Source: Phycisphaeraceae bacterium
GTDB lineage: Bacteria; Planctomycetota; Phycisphaerae; Phycisphaerales; UBA1924
Assembly (NCBI GenBank): GCA_019636675.1
Contig: JAHBXC010000001.1
Location: 434,001 to 498,000, forward strand
Length of the DNA: 64,000 nucleotides
Direction of reading: 5' to 3'
Position numbers and translations under genes: made by a program. Below, piece after piece: positions 43,132 through 52,349 of this stretch. The notes below the pieces were generated by a model, which saw only the letters and a list, made by a program, of their open reading frames with translations, was not told where the DNA came from and did not search any database. Within the stretch, counting starts at the first letter, position 1. The number at the start of each line of letters is the position of its first letter.

Positions 43132-45459
43132 ATGAGCTCCTACACCTTTCACAATCTGTCAGACGCCGATCTAGAAGACCTCGCTTGCGACCTGCTTAGC
43201 GAAGAGCTTGGCCTTTCGTTTCAGTCCTTCACCCAGGGACGAGACGGGGGGATCGACCTGCTTCACGGCGCACGAATTGCAAACAGCACCATCGTGCAGT
43301 GCAAGCACTACCGCCGCTCTCCCTACTCAACATTAAGATCAAAGCTCACACTAGAAGAAAAGCCCAAGCTTTCAAGACTGAACCCTAGCAGGCTCATCCT
43401 TGCAACATCACTGCCACTTACGCCTCAAAACAAGCTGGAACTATTGTCTATTCTTTCGCCGCACTGCACAAGCATGCACGACATTTATGCCAGAGACGAT
43501 CTGAATGCCCTCCTTCGTCGCCACCCTCATATCGAGCAGACCCATTACAAACTCTGGCTCACCAGCACCTCCGTTCTCCAACGGGTACTCCAAAATGGCA
43601 TAGCAGTCTGGAATGCGATGACCGAGAGTGAGATTGAACAGAAACTTTCGCTCTATGTACAGACGCCCGCGTATGATACGGCAATGCAGATTCTCGGGCG
43701 GTACAACTACTGCATTCTTTCCGGCATACCCGGCATCGGCAAGACGACACTTGCACAAGTACTCGCCACTCGCCTAATGGAGGACGGTCACGAGCTAATC
43801 GCAGTGCAAGACAGTGTTCAGAATGCATTTACCATGCTTGATCTCACCAGAAAGCAGGTGGTCTACTATGATGACTTTCTCGGCCAGACGAGCATCACAG
43901 AGCGCTTGGGCAAGAATGAGGACCACGGGATATCGCGGCTATTGCACGAAGCCTGTCGCAACAAGAATTTGAAAGTTATCCTTACAACCCGAGAATATAT
44001 TCTCAGGGATGCAAAGAAGACTTACGAGCCGCTAAACCGCGCAGGACTTGATGTCGCAAAATGTACGATCACTGTCGAGGACTACACGAGACCTCTTCGG
44101 GCAAGAATTCTATATAATCATCTGTATTTTTCCAGACTTAGCACGGACTATTCGGCCGAGATTCTACGCAACAAGAACTATCGCCATATCATCGATCACA
44201 GAGGGTACAGTCCGCGCATTGTACACGGAATGACATTCGGTGCCGGCTCGATCGGAGTGCCGCCCGATCGGTATGTGGAAAAATTCCTAGAAGTTCTTGA
44301 TAATCCGAAGCTGCTGTGGCAGAGCGCTTTTAATGACCAGCTCGATGCCAATGCAAGGGCAATTCTCTATTGCCTTGGCACTTGCGACAACTGGATTGGC
44401 TACGAAGAGCTTTACGCAGCGTGGTGCGGTCTTTGCAAGGGGGTGTCCATAGGCAGCCCGCTCGAAAGTCGACACATTTTTCACAATGCAATGAAACAAC
44501 TCGAAGGATCATTCACGCGAAGCACAAAAGACCGCCATCGCGTAGCTATTGATTTTCATAATCCTTCAATCAAAGATTTTGTTCGACGCAGAATTGCAGA
44601 AGACGTACATGTGTACAAATCTCTAGTCTGTGGCTCTATATTTTTTGAACAGGTTGCATGTCTTGCTTGCCTATCCGCAACCGGTACAGTCGGGGCAGGT
44701 CCGGGCGGCCTGCCTGTAGAATCGGGTGTATTGCACGATGCAATTCACAGGACATTCCGCGCCAAACCAGGCACCTACCAGATGATCAGGTATCACGCAG
44801 ATGACGCGATGATGCTCGTGCCTTCCGATGGCGATCTCGGATCTCGATTGGCTGCGATCGCGGGGTGGGCAGAGCGTGCTGCCAACCGCGAGTTGTTGAC
44901 GCTCTGCTGTGACATCGTGGATTCAATGCTAAGACACGGCGACATCGAACGGGTGGCAACTGCTTCAAGTCGCGCGTTCCTTACCGCGATTTTCTCGCTC
45001 CCCGCAGATGACGAGCGTATTTCTTACATTCGCAATGAATTCTTGATCCATGTTGAACGGTATATGGAGGATTCCCAAGACCTTCTGGATTGGAAATCAT
45101 GGTCCCGTTTCGTCGCCGCCAACAAGTCGATTTTTGACGAGAGCCGCATCGGCTGGTGGGCAGATCGGGCAGAAACCTTCTGTAGCGAAGAGTTTCGCGC
45201 CGCTATTGAGAATTCGGAGACTTCATCGCAGCTGGAGGAGTGGCGGGACGACATCGTTGATATTGCTAGCTGGTGGGGTGTGTCGTTCCAGTATGACTCG
45301 CAGGAATATGAGGAGTTGCTTGATCAGCTTCGCCTGAACGAGGAGGCCTCTCAGCCTGACAACCACTGGCGCCAATCTACTGCTCCTGCAGCTCTTTCCG
45401 ATGATGACGAAGATATCCATCGTCTTTTTAGTTTGCTCGTCGAGAAGGCTCGCGAGTAA
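43132..45459 (+). CDS. Mrr-type nuclease fused to nSTAND NTPase (defence protein)
   Basis: 775 residues. The N-terminal Mrr-like nuclease domain (1-130) has GRDGGID (Asp42) and IVQCKHY (Gln56-x-Lys58), the D-QxK catalytic form. Then a STAND-type NTPase: Walker A GIPGIGKTT (198-206), Walker B VVYYDDFLG and LKVILTTREYILRDA, followed by a helical sensor region to the end. STAND proteins of this build (nSTAND3, related to Avs) recognise phage proteins and activate the nuclease. The gene is clearly richer in A and T than its surroundings and lies 560 bases outside attR, so it was probably acquired separately. No partner gene is seen. Confidence 0.85.
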   Translation: MSSYTFHNLSDADLEDLACDLLSEELGLSFQSFTQGRDGGIDLLHGARIANSTIVQCKHYRRSPYSTLRSKLTLEEKPKLSRLNPSRLILATSLPLTPQNKLELLSILSPHCTSMHDIYARDDLNALLRRHPHIEQTHYKLWLTSTSVLQRVLQNGIAVWNAMTESEIEQKLSLYVQTPAYDTAMQILGRYNYCILSGIPGIGKTTLAQVLATRLMEDGHELIAVQDSVQNAFTMLDLTRKQVVYYDDFLGQTSITERLGKNEDHGISRLLHEACRNKNLKVILTTREYILRDAKKTYEPLNRAGLDVAKCTITVEDYTRPLRARILYNHLYFSRLSTDYSAEILRNKNYRHIIDHRGYSPRIVHGMTFGAGSIGVPPDRYVEKFLEVLDNPKLLWQSAFNDQLDANARAILYCLGTCDNWIGYEELYAAWCGLCKGVSIGSPLESRHIFHNAMKQLEGSFTRSTKDRHRVAIDFHNPSIKDFVRRRIAEDVHVYKSLVCGSIFFEQVACLACLSATGTVGAGPGGLPVESGVLHDAIHRTFRAKPGTYQMIRYHADDAMMLVPSDGDLGSRLAAIAGWAERAANRELLTLCCDIVDSMLRHGDIERVATASSRAFLTAIFSLPADDERISYIRNEFLIHVERYMEDSQDLLDWKSWSRFVAANKSIFDESRIGWWADRAETFCSEEFRAAIENSETSSQLEEWRDDIVDIASWWGVSFQYDSQEYEELLDQLRLNEEASQPDNHWRQSTAPAALSDDDEDIHRLFSLLVEKARE

Positions 45460-45632
45460 GCGATTGTGAACGGCTCGCGATCTGCCTTTGGACTGAAGTG
45501 CCGAAGTCAATTGGAGGGGCGAGCGGGTCGGGCCGCCGCTCACCCTCCGGACTCGGGCAAATCCCCCCGCCCCTTGGGTAGCGGCGAGGCGGAAGAAACC
45601 CACGCACATTAATACCCCTTCCCGATCGCCCA

Positions 45633-46220
45633 TCACCGCCGCCGCCGGTGCCCCGCCACAACCCCCGCGGCCACCATCAGCCCCGCCCCGCTCCCCGGCG
45701 TCGGCACGACCACGAAATCGAACTGGTAGGTCGTCGGCGCGCCCAGTTGGAAGAGCCAGAACGAGTAGGTCCCGGCCGGGACGGGCGAGGTGAAGCCGAT
45801 CGCTCCCGAGCCCCAGCCGATCTGCTGGAGGATGTCCTCGCCCACATTCCCCTGGCCGCGCCCGAAGTGGGTCCAGCCCATCATTTCCGCCGGCCCGCCG
45901 CTGGGGGGCACGATGAAGGTCGGCCCCTCGCACATGCCGATGAAGGCCGTGCCGTCGCTGCCGGCGTAGGAGACGAGGCGCAGTTCGGTGAACAGGGCGC
46001 CCGCCGGGATGGTGATCGAGATGTAGTCGATGTCGGCGAGCCCGCCGCCGGTCGTCGCGCGGAGGGAGTGAATTCCCGCGTTCAGGTTGAAGTGCGTGGG
46101 CGCGAAGCGGTTGCCCGAGAGGTCGCCGTCCACCGCCTCGTCCCAGATTGTCTGGGCGTTTGCCTGCGAGGCGCAGAGCAGCAGGGGCAGGGCGAACGAA
46201 AGCAGGCCGCGGGTACGCAT
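45633..46220 (-). CDS. Secreted protein with PEP-CTERM-like tail
   Basis: 195 residues from an ATG at 46220 with AGGAG 8 bases upstream. Signal peptide MRTRGLLSFALPLLLCASQA with cleavage after NAQ. A beta-rich body follows, and the end is VPTPGSGAGLMVAAGVVAGH plus RRRR. That end is a short Pro motif, hydrophobic helix and Arg cluster, as in exosortase-sorted PEP-CTERM proteins, with the motif degenerate (PTP instead of PEP). Likely exported to the cell surface. Function of the body unknown. Confidence 0.8.
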   Translation of the reverse strand: MRTRGLLSFALPLLLCASQANAQTIWDEAVDGDLSGNRFAPTHFNLNAGIHSLRATTGGGLADIDYISITIPAGALFTELRLVSYAGSDGTAFIGMCEGPTFIVPPSGGPAEMMGWTHFGRGQGNVGEDILQQIGWGSGAIGFTSPVPAGTYSFWLFQLGAPTTYQFDFVVVPTPGSGAGLMVAAGVVAGHRRRR

Positions 46221-46398
46221 GAACACAACTCCTGAGGGGGGGAAGGCCGCCGGGCGCGTGGGGGAATCGCTGCGGGCGGGAGAAACATGTCTGGGGTGAG
46301 TGTACACGAAGTCGCCGGCGCCGCAAGGGTTTTTTCTGGGCCGGGGCGTCCGAGAACCTCGCGTGCGAGGCGTGTCGCGCGCCGTATCCTCGTGTTCC

Positions 46399-46992
46399 AT
46401 GCCTTCGCGCGAGCCCCAGCCCGTACGCACGACGATCCGTTTCAGCGCCACGCTCCACACGCCGCGAGAGCCGGCGGGCGCGCCGTGGTGCTTCCTGCGC
46501 CTGCCGGGCGACGCCAGCAAGCGGCTCCCCTCGCGCGGGCAGGCCAGCGTGGAGGGCACGCTGAACGGCGCGCGCTTCGCGGCCACGCTCGACCCCGACG
46601 GCAAGGGCGGCCACTGGCTGATGGTCGAGCGCGAACTCCGCGAGGCGGCGGGCGCATCGCCCGGCGACGCCGTCGAGGTGGAGATCGCCCCCGTCGCGGT
46701 CGAGCCCGAGCCGGAGGTCCCGGCGGACCTGCGCGACGCCGTGAGCGCGAGCGCGAGGGCGAAAGCCGCGTGGGACGACATCACCCCCCTCGCGCGCCGC
46801 GAGTGGATCCACTGGGTCACCTCGGGCAAGCGCGCCGAGACGAGAACGCTGCGCATCGCCAAGGCGTGCGACATGCTCGAGAGCGGCAAGCGCCGCCCCT
46901 GCTGCTTCGATCGTTCCGGCATGTACAGCAAATCCCTGGCGTGCCCGGAAGCCGATGACACTCCGCGGAGCGCGGCTCGCGCGCGCCGGTAA
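46399..46992 (+). CDS. DUF1905 plus YdeI/OmpD-associated domain protein
   Basis: About 197 residues from the ATG at 46399; the open frame further upstream overlaps the other gene's promoter region. An N-terminal beta-barrel of the DUF1905 type (TIRFSATLHT, WCFLRLPGDAS) is followed by a C-terminal helical YdeI-like part (WDDITPLARREWIHWVTSGK, AETRTLRIAKACDML). The combination is common in soil and aquatic bacteria. Biochemical role unknown. Confidence 0.8.
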   Translation: MPSREPQPVRTTIRFSATLHTPREPAGAPWCFLRLPGDASKRLPSRGQASVEGTLNGARFAATLDPDGKGGHWLMVERELREAAGASPGDAVEVEIAPVAVEPEPEVPADLRDAVSASARAKAAWDDITPLARREWIHWVTSGKRAETRTLRIAKACDMLESGKRRPCCFDRSGMYSKSLACPEADDTPRSAARARR

Positions 46993-47048
46993 GAATCCGC
47001 GCTCGACGCCCGAACCGGTCGCTCCGTCGCCGCTGTACCAGACCACGC

Positions 47049-47537
47049 ATGCACGACGCCCCCACCACTTCTCCTTCCCGCCCCCCCGACGACGCGGAAG
47101 TGGTCGCGTTCCTGCGCGGGCGCTCGGCGCCCTGCCCGCGCTGCTCGTACGACCTGCGCGACATCACGACGGCCAGATGCCCGGAGTGCGCCGAGCCGCT
47201 GGTGCTGAAGGTCGGCTCGCCTCAGGCGCGGTTCGGGTGGCTGGTGCTGGCGATGGCGCCGGGGTGCTTCTCTGGTGTGGCGGCGTTGTTCGTCGCGGTG
47301 CCGGTGGGGTTGACGCTGATCCGGTTCTTCCCGCCCGGCCAGGGGGCGCCGTGGCCGATCATCGTGGCCGACGCGTTCGGCTTCCTGAGCGCGGCGTCGG
47401 TCGTGATCATGTACAGGCATCGTCACCGCTTCATGGCGTGGAAGCCGGCGCGCCAGCGCACGGTCGCCGTCTCGATCTGGGGGGCGCACGTGCTGATGTT
47501 CGCGCTCGTGCTGCTGGCGCTTGGGTATTGGTACTAA
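47049..47537 (+). CDS. Zinc-ribbon membrane protein
   Basis: 162 residues. An N-terminal zinc ribbon (PCPRCSYDLRD and RCPECAEPL) is followed by three hydrophobic segments (about 60-82, 100-118 and 135-160). This build, a double CxxC ribbon with LRD and membrane helices, is widespread in Planctomycetota and supports that origin. No function known. Confidence 0.75.
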   Translation: MHDAPTTSPSRPPDDAEVVAFLRGRSAPCPRCSYDLRDITTARCPECAEPLVLKVGSPQARFGWLVLAMAPGCFSGVAALFVAVPVGLTLIRFFPPGQGAPWPIIVADAFGFLSAASVVIMYRHRHRFMAWKPARQRTVAVSIWGAHVLMFALVLLALGYWY

Positions 47538-47546
47538 GCCGCTGCG

Positions 47547-47951
47547 TTACGCGCGCCCCATGACCCGCGCGATGTGCAGCGTGTCGGCGTGCTGCTGGAA
47601 GGCGGTGATGCTCCCCCCGGCGATGCGCCAGACATGCGCGATCTGCGTGTTCTGCTCGCGCCCGGTGGCCTTGCACCTGCCGCGATAGTGACCGAGCCCG
47701 ACGACCGTGTCTCCGGCGTCGAGGAGCTCATCAATCTCGACCGTGAAGCCGTCCCACTCGGCGCCGATGCGCGCGAAGACGCCCTGCAGCACGGCGTCGG
47801 GCCCGATGTACGGGTTGCCGTCGGCGTAGGGGAAGTTGTTCGCCTCGTTCCAGACGATGTCGGGGCTCATGCGCGCGAGCGCGCCCGGGATGTCGCCGGA
47901 CGCGAAGTCCTCGTACAGGCCGCGCACGAGTCGGATGTTGAGACTTGGCAT
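47547..47951 (-). CDS. SnoaL-like polyketide cyclase/ketosteroid isomerase-fold protein
   Basis: 134 residues from an ATG at 47951. NTF2-like fold: VRGLYEDFASGDIPGALARM, DIVWNEANNFPYADGNPYIG, and VGLGHYRGRCKATGREQNTQ followed by IAHVWRIAGGSITAFQQHAD. The pattern fits the SnoaL family. The actual substrate is unknown. It is divergent from the first ArsR gene, whose promoter lies 60 bases from this start. Confidence 0.83.
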   Translation of the reverse strand: MPSLNIRLVRGLYEDFASGDIPGALARMSPDIVWNEANNFPYADGNPYIGPDAVLQGVFARIGAEWDGFTVEIDELLDAGDTVVGLGHYRGRCKATGREQNTQIAHVWRIAGGSITAFQQHADTLHIARVMGRA

Positions 47952-48008
47952 GGGGTTCCGTTCGGTGAGGGGCTCGCTGCGAGGCGCCGAGTGTACCCGA
48001 GGATTCTT

Positions 48009-48062
48009 CAACCACCCGGTTGACAATTCCCGGGCAGGACGCCATACTCAACCACATGGTTG
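48009..48062 (+). promoter_or_regulatory. Promoter with two identical operators, leaderless ArsR gene 1
   Basis: TTGACA (48020-48025), 17 bases, CATACT (48043-48048), then ATG at 48056, so the transcript should begin at or next to the start codon. The palindrome CAACC-nnnn-GGTTG occurs twice (48009-48022 and 48049-48062), 40 bases apart, one on the -35 box and one on the start codon. This is a classic autorepression layout. Confidence 0.75.
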
Positions 48063-48436
48063 CAGATACCGGCCACCCCCTCGACCTCGTCTTTCAGGCC
48101 CTCGCGCACCCGGCGCGCCGGGCGATCCTCCGACAACTCACCGACGCGGAGCGCAACCTGAGCGAACTGGCGGCGCCCCTGAAGATGACCTTCCAGGCCG
48201 CGTCCAAGCATGTGAAGGTGCTCGAGCGTGCGCGGCTGGTTCGCCGGCGCGTGGTCGGTCGCGAGCACCTGTGCCGGCTCGACGCGGCGCCGCTCAAAGA
48301 AGTCGCCGAGTGGGCCGAGGGCTACCGCGCGATCTGGGAATCGAACTTCCAGCGCCTCGACGCGCTGCTCGACGAGATGCAGGAACCCCGGCGCGCCGCG
48401 CCGGCCGCCAAGAGAGCCAAGAAAGGGAGAAAGTAA
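48056..48436 (+). CDS. ArsR-family repressor 1
   Basis: 126 residues. Winged helix of the ArsR/SdpR type: FQALAHPARRAILRQLTDAE, LSELAAPLKMTFQAASKHVK (recognition helix), VLERARLVRRRVVGREHLCR, and a basic tail. No metal-binding Cys are present, so it is not a classic metal sensor. It precedes an SRPBCC gene by 3 bases, as usual for this subfamily. Probably binds the two palindromes at its own promoter. Confidence 0.9.
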   Translation: MVADTGHPLDLVFQALAHPARRAILRQLTDAERNLSELAAPLKMTFQAASKHVKVLERARLVRRRVVGREHLCRLDAAPLKEVAEWAEGYRAIWESNFQRLDALLDEMQEPRRAAPAAKRAKKGRK

Positions 48437-48439
48437 GCC

Positions 48440-48934
48440 ATGCAGAAGAACGCCATGAAGATCATGACCCGGGGCGATCGCGAGATCGTCATCACGCGCG
48501 AGTTCCACTCGCCCCGCCGCGCCGTGTGGGACGCGATGACCAGACCCGAACTGCTGCGCAAGTGGCTCTTCGGCCCCCCGGGGTGGGAGATGACCGAGTG
48601 CGTCGAGGACCTGCGCGTCGGCGGGCTCTATCGCTGGGCGTGGAAGGGCCCCGATGGCGAGGCCATGGCGTTGCGCGGCGAGTACCGCGAGGTCGTCCCC
48701 CACGAGCGCATCGTGCGCACCGAGACCTTCGAGTTCGGCTGCGATGCGCAGGCCGGCGAGCAGGTCGGCACGCTGACTCTCGAGGAAAATCGCGGGCGCA
48801 CCTCGCTCACGATCGCGCTGGTCTACCCCTCGAAGGAAGCCCGCGACGGCGCGCTGGCGTCGGGCATGGAGCACGGCATGAGCGCCGGCTACGACCGTCT
48901 CGAAGAAATGCTCGACGCAGGGACGCCGGCGTGA
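48440..48934 (+). CDS. SRPBCC (AHSA1-like) protein 1
   Basis: 164 residues. START-like fold of the Aha1/AHSA1 type: ITREFHSPRRAVWDAMTRPE, LLRKWLFGPPGWEMTECVED, GLYRWAWKGPDGEAMALRGE, and a C-terminal helix ASGMEHGMSAGYDRLEEMLD. These proteins bind hydrophobic ligands in a deep cavity. Cotranscribed with the ArsR gene before it and the DUF1801 gene after it (4-base overlap). Confidence 0.9.
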   Translation: MQKNAMKIMTRGDREIVITREFHSPRRAVWDAMTRPELLRKWLFGPPGWEMTECVEDLRVGGLYRWAWKGPDGEAMALRGEYREVVPHERIVRTETFEFGCDAQAGEQVGTLTLEENRGRTSLTIALVYPSKEARDGALASGMEHGMSAGYDRLEEMLDAGTPA

Positions 48935-49341
48935 CCACGGGCAAGACCAAACCCGGTGCGCAGACCCCCGACGCCCTGCTCGACGCCCTCGACCACCCGA
49001 TGCGCGCGGAGATCGACGCGCTGCGCGCGATCATCCTCAAGGCGCACCCCGGGCTGGTCGAGGGCGTGAAGTGGAACGCGCCCAGTTACAGCGTGGAAGG
49101 CGAAGACCGCATCACCTTCCAGCTGCGCGCGAAGGACAAGATCCTGCTGGTCTTCCATCGCGGCGCGAAGAAGAAGGCGCCGCCGAAGCGGGGTCGCCTG
49201 ATCGAGGACGACTCGGGCCTGCTGGAATGGGCCGATGACGACCGCGCCATCGCCACCTTCCGCGCTGGCGAGGTCGCGGCGAAGAAGAAGGCCCTCGCGA
49301 ACGCGGTGAAGCGGTGGGTGTCGGCGGCACACCCAGAGTAA
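48931..49341 (+). CDS. DUF1801 (YdhG-like) protein
   Basis: 136 residues from a GTG overlapping the previous stop (GTGA). ALLDALDHPMRAEIDALRAI, VEGVKWNAPSYSVEGEDRIT, FQLRAKDKILLVFHRGAK and a final FRAGEVAAKKKALANAVKRW mark the DUF1801 family, often found near SRPBCC and YdeI proteins. Function unknown. Confidence 0.85.
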   Translation: MTTGKTKPGAQTPDALLDALDHPMRAEIDALRAIILKAHPGLVEGVKWNAPSYSVEGEDRITFQLRAKDKILLVFHRGAKKKAPPKRGRLIEDDSGLLEWADDDRAIATFRAGEVAAKKKALANAVKRWVSAAHPE

Positions 49342-49439
49342 ACCCCCGTTCGCGAGCGTTCCCCGAACCACAGCGGTTGCCTAGCGTTGTTGTCGGCAGC
49401 GATGGCCGCCGCGCGCACGCACGCTGAACGGAGCGATCC

Positions 49440-50273
49440 ATGCCGACGATCATCACGCGAGATGGGACCGACATCTATTACAAAGACTGGTCGCCCAACG
49501 ACGACGCGCCCGCCGTCGTGTTCAGCCACGGCTGGCCGCTCTGCTCGGACAGTTGGGAATCGCAGATGCTCTTCCTCGCGTCGCAGGGCTATCGCTGCAT
49601 CGCGCACGACCGGCGAGGGCACGGGCGCTCCAGCCAGCCCTGGCACGGCAACGAGATGGACACCTACGCCGACGACCTCGCGATGCTCATCGAGACCCTC
49701 GACCTGCGCGACGCCACGCTGATCGGCTTCTCGACCGGGGGCGGCGAGGTCGCCCGGTACATCGGGCGCCACGGCACGCGCCGCGTCGCGAAGGCGGCGC
49801 TCATCAGCGCGGTGCCGCCGATCATGGTGAAGACGCCCGCGAACCCCGACGGCCTGCCCCTTGATGTCTTCGACGGCATCCGCGCGGGCTCGGTGAAGGA
49901 CCGGTCGCAGCTCTACAAGGACCTCGCGAGCGGGCCGTTCTTCGGTTTCAACCGGCCCGGGGCGAAGCCCTCGCAGGGGATGATCGACTCGTTCTGGATG
50001 CAGGGCATGATGGCCGGGCACAAGAACGCCTACGACTGCATTAAGGCGTTCTCCGAGACCGACTTCACGCAGGACCTCAAGAAGTTCGACATCCCCACGC
50101 TCGTGCTGCACGGGGACGACGACCAGATCGTTCCCATCGGCGCGTCGGCGCACAAGTCGGCGAAGCTCATCAAGGGCGCGACCCTGAAGGTGTACCCCGG
50201 CGCGCCCCACGGCCTGGCCGACACGCACAAGGATCAACTGAACAAGGACCTGCTCGCGTTCCTTCGTGGGTGA
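49440..50273 (+). CDS. Alpha/beta hydrolase, cofactor-free haloperoxidase/esterase type
   Basis: 277 residues. Catalytic Ser98 in GFSTGGGE, Asp in [12 protein letters not shown] and His in [10 protein letters not shown]. The oxyanion region [15 protein letters not shown] is typical of the non-heme chloroperoxidase group. Most such proteins act as esterases or lactonases in vivo. GGAG lies 6 bases before the ATG. It converges with the DUF1579 gene. Confidence 0.88.
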   Translation: MPTIITRDGTDIYYKDWSPNDDAPAVVFSHGWPLCSDSWESQMLFLASQGYRCIAHDRRGHGRSSQPWHGNEMDTYADDLAMLIETLDLRDATLIGFSTGGGEVARYIGRHGTRRVAKAALISAVPPIMVKTPANPDGLPLDVFDGIRAGSVKDRSQLYKDLASGPFFGFNRPGAKPSQGMIDSFWMQGMMAGHKNAYDCIKAFSETDFTQDLKKFDIPTLVLHGDDDQIVPIGASAHKSAKLIKGATLKVYPGAPHGLADTHKDQLNKDLLAFLRG

Positions 50274-50316
50274 GCGAGCAGGCCCTGGGTCAAAGGGATG
50301 CCGTGGCGACCAACGC

Positions 50317-50802
50317 TTACTTCACGCGCCGGTAGTGCGAGGTCATCAGCTGATTCCACTTCCCGTCGTCGTCCTGCATGACGGCGGTGAAGACGCGGTG
50401 GTCGTCGCTCTTGAACTCGGTGATGTCCTTGAACTTCGACTTCTTGGTGGGGTTGGTGGGCATGTAGCCCTCGGTCTCGAGGGTGAGCACGCGCTTGGAC
50501 GCGTCGAGGTGGCCGTCGTAGATCCAGAGGTAGTCGCACATCGAGCCGAACCAGGTGCCCACGAACCGGCTGGTGCGCGTGTCGTAGCCGAGGGTCAGGA
50601 TCATGGTGGCCTCGGTCACGCCGTCGGGCAGCGTGCCGGTGCTCTCGCCGACGATCCAGAGGTCGCCGACGGCGCGGACGCGCTCCCTTCCGCTGAACTT
50701 CATGGTGGGGCCGCCGGGCTCCATCGTGCATTCAGACTCGTACTCCCACTCGCCCAGAAACTTGCGCAGCCAGTGGTGCTGTTCGACGATCGTCATTTCC
50801 AT
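50317..50802 (-). CDS. DUF1579 protein
   Basis: 161 residues. WLRKFLGEWEYESECTMEPG, SGRERVRAVGDLWIVGESTG and MILTLGYDTRTSRFVGTWFG are the DUF1579 pattern of a lipocalin-like barrel. AGGGAG precedes the start. Third gene after ArsR 2 and its SRPBCC, with short gaps, so probably one operon. Ligand unknown. Confidence 0.85.
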   Translation of the reverse strand: MEMTIVEQHHWLRKFLGEWEYESECTMEPGGPTMKFSGRERVRAVGDLWIVGESTGTLPDGVTEATMILTLGYDTRTSRFVGTWFGSMCDYLWIYDGHLDASKRVLTLETEGYMPTNPTKKSKFKDITEFKSDDHRVFTAVMQDDDGKWNQLMTSHYRRVK

Positions 50803-50846
50803 GGTGAGTTCTCCCTTTCCTTGCGTTGGTGGTCTGTCCCTGGGTT

Positions 50847-51314
50847 TCAGCGCGACGCGCCGGTGCGCATCGACTCGGCGATCTTTCGGATGGTCTTCAC
50901 CGCGTGATCCCAGCCCTCGTGCACGCCCTCGCGGTGATCACTGGGGATGAGCCCCATCGCGCGGTGCGTGATGGTGAGCCGGGTGGACTCGCCCTCTTCG
51001 ACCAGACGGTACTGCACATGCGAGACCGCCGGGTAGGACATGAACATCGGCCCGCTGATCTCGATGAGTTTCGGGGGCTTGATGACCTGCACATGGCCCC
51101 ACAGGTGGCCCGCGTCGTTGCCCAGATCGCGGTACCAGCGCCCGCCGGGCCACGCCTCGATCTTCATGGGGAACGGCTTGCCGTCGGGCATCTCGCCGCC
51201 GGGACCCATCTCGTGAAGCACCGCCTGGAAGGTGATATCGATCGGCGCGTCGATCTCCACCTCCTTGACGACATGGATCGTGTGCACCTTCTCGTTGTCG
51301 ATCTGCGCGACCAT
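50847..51314 (-). CDS. SRPBCC (AHSA1-like) protein 2
   Basis: 155 residues. VKEVEIDAPIDITFQAVLHE, KPFPMKIEAWPGGRWYRDLG, GHLWGHVQVIKPPKLIEISG and GVHEGWDHAVKTIRKIAES show the START-like fold. It lies 25 bases after ArsR 2 on the same strand. Ligand unknown. Confidence 0.88.
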   Translation of the reverse strand: MVAQIDNEKVHTIHVVKEVEIDAPIDITFQAVLHEMGPGGEMPDGKPFPMKIEAWPGGRWYRDLGNDAGHLWGHVQVIKPPKLIEISGPMFMSYPAVSHVQYRLVEEGESTRLTITHRAMGLIPSDHREGVHEGWDHAVKTIRKIAESMRTGASR

Positions 51315-51339
51315 TCGACCCTCTCTTTCCGGTGTGCGT

Positions 51340-51690
51340 TCACCTGTGGCGCTTCGCGGCGGCCCTCGCTTCCCGCTCAGCGGTTTCCTTGATGCGAGAG
51401 GCCTGGCTCTCCCAGAACCGCTCGTACTCCTTCGCCCACGCGTACACGGGCTTCAGCTCTGCGGCGTTCAGCCGGTACACCCGACTCCGCCCGAGTTTCT
51501 GCACCGTGACCACCCCCACCTCGCGCAGCACCGCCAGGTGCTTCGACACCGAGGGCTGCGGCATGCGCAGCGCGTCGACGAGCGCACCGACGGTCTGCTC
51601 GCCTGCGCGAGCGAGGATGTCGAGGATCTCTCGCCGGCGGGGCTCGGCGATCGCGACGAACACATCGAGCGTCATGGCTGATGGGGGCAT
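51340..51690 (-). CDS. ArsR-family repressor 2
   Basis: 116 residues. FVAIAEPRRREILDILARAG, TVGALVDALRMPQPSVSKHL and AVLREVGVVTVQKLGRSRVY form the ArsR winged helix; the tail KEYERFWESQASRIKETAER is shared with SdpR-type members. Starts at the ATG at 51690, placed 7 bases after a good -10 box. First gene of the ArsR-SRPBCC-DUF1579 unit. Confidence 0.88.
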   Translation of the reverse strand: MPPSAMTLDVFVAIAEPRRREILDILARAGEQTVGALVDALRMPQPSVSKHLAVLREVGVVTVQKLGRSRVYRLNAAELKPVYAWAKEYERFWESQASRIKETAEREARAAAKRHR

Positions 51691-51724
51691 GCCTCAAATA
51701 TATTCCTTTATGGGAATATGTCAA
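51688..51724 (-). promoter_or_regulatory. Promoter/operator of ArsR gene 2, leaderless
   Basis: On the minus strand: TTGACA (51724-51719), a 16-base spacer, TATATT (51702-51697), then six bases to the ATG. The inverted repeat ATATTCC (51700-51706) and GGAATAT (51713-51719) fills the space between the boxes, different in sequence from the operators of ArsR 1 and 3. Confidence 0.75.
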
Positions 51725-51794
51725 GGGCCGCGTCTGAACCTTCTCCGATACGCCCCGCCCCGCTCAGCGGGATGGATGAAAGCCCTGTCGATCG

Positions 51795-52349
51795 TCAGCG
51801 TGCCGCGCGTTCCTCGTGCGGCACGCGGGCCTCGTACTCGGCTTCCAGGCGCGTGTGCGTCGACCAGAACGGGCGCGCCTCCTCGCCGCGAAGGATGTCG
51901 AGCAGGATCGAGGTGTGCGTGTCCCACCCCGCCGCGACGCTGATCTTCAGATCGCGACCCTGCAGGCGCGTGTGCGTGAGCGTCAGCAACACTTCATCGC
52001 CCTTCGGGGACAACTCGAAGGTCACCTCGGAGTGGTCGCCCCACGACTCGCCCCAGGTGTACGCGAGCAACCGCGGCGGCTCGATCCGCGTGATGCGCCC
52101 TCGCATCGGCCCCGCGCTTCCGCAGTCTTTGTACTTCTCGGGCGGCGCTTCGCGCCGCGGCGACAGCCCGGTGTTGTTGAACACCATCTCGACCGCCCCG
52201 CCGACGCGCAGGTCCATCGGCCCCGACGCGAGCCACTTCCCTCGCTTCTCAGAATCGGTGAGATACTCCCACACGCGCTCGATGGGTCCGGGGAGGGTCC
52301 GCTCGAAACGGATGGTGTCTGGAGATACGAACTCGCCGCGCTTGCTCAT
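51795..52349 (-). CDS. SRPBCC (AHSA1-like) protein 3
   Basis: 184 residues from the ATG at 52349, which overlaps the ArsR 3 stop (ATGA). IRFERTLPGPIERVWEYLTD, SEKRGKWLASGPMDLRVGGA, RITRIEPPRLLAYTWGESWG and a C-terminal WDTHTSILLDILRGEE mark the fold. Ligand unknown; translational coupling to its repressor is clear. Confidence 0.88.
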   Translation of the reverse strand: MSKRGEFVSPDTIRFERTLPGPIERVWEYLTDSEKRGKWLASGPMDLRVGGAVEMVFNNTGLSPRREAPPEKYKDCGSAGPMRGRITRIEPPRLLAYTWGESWGDHSEVTFELSPKGDEVLLTLTHTRLQGRDLKISVAAGWDTHTSILLDILRGEEARPFWSTHTRLEAEYEARVPHEERAAR

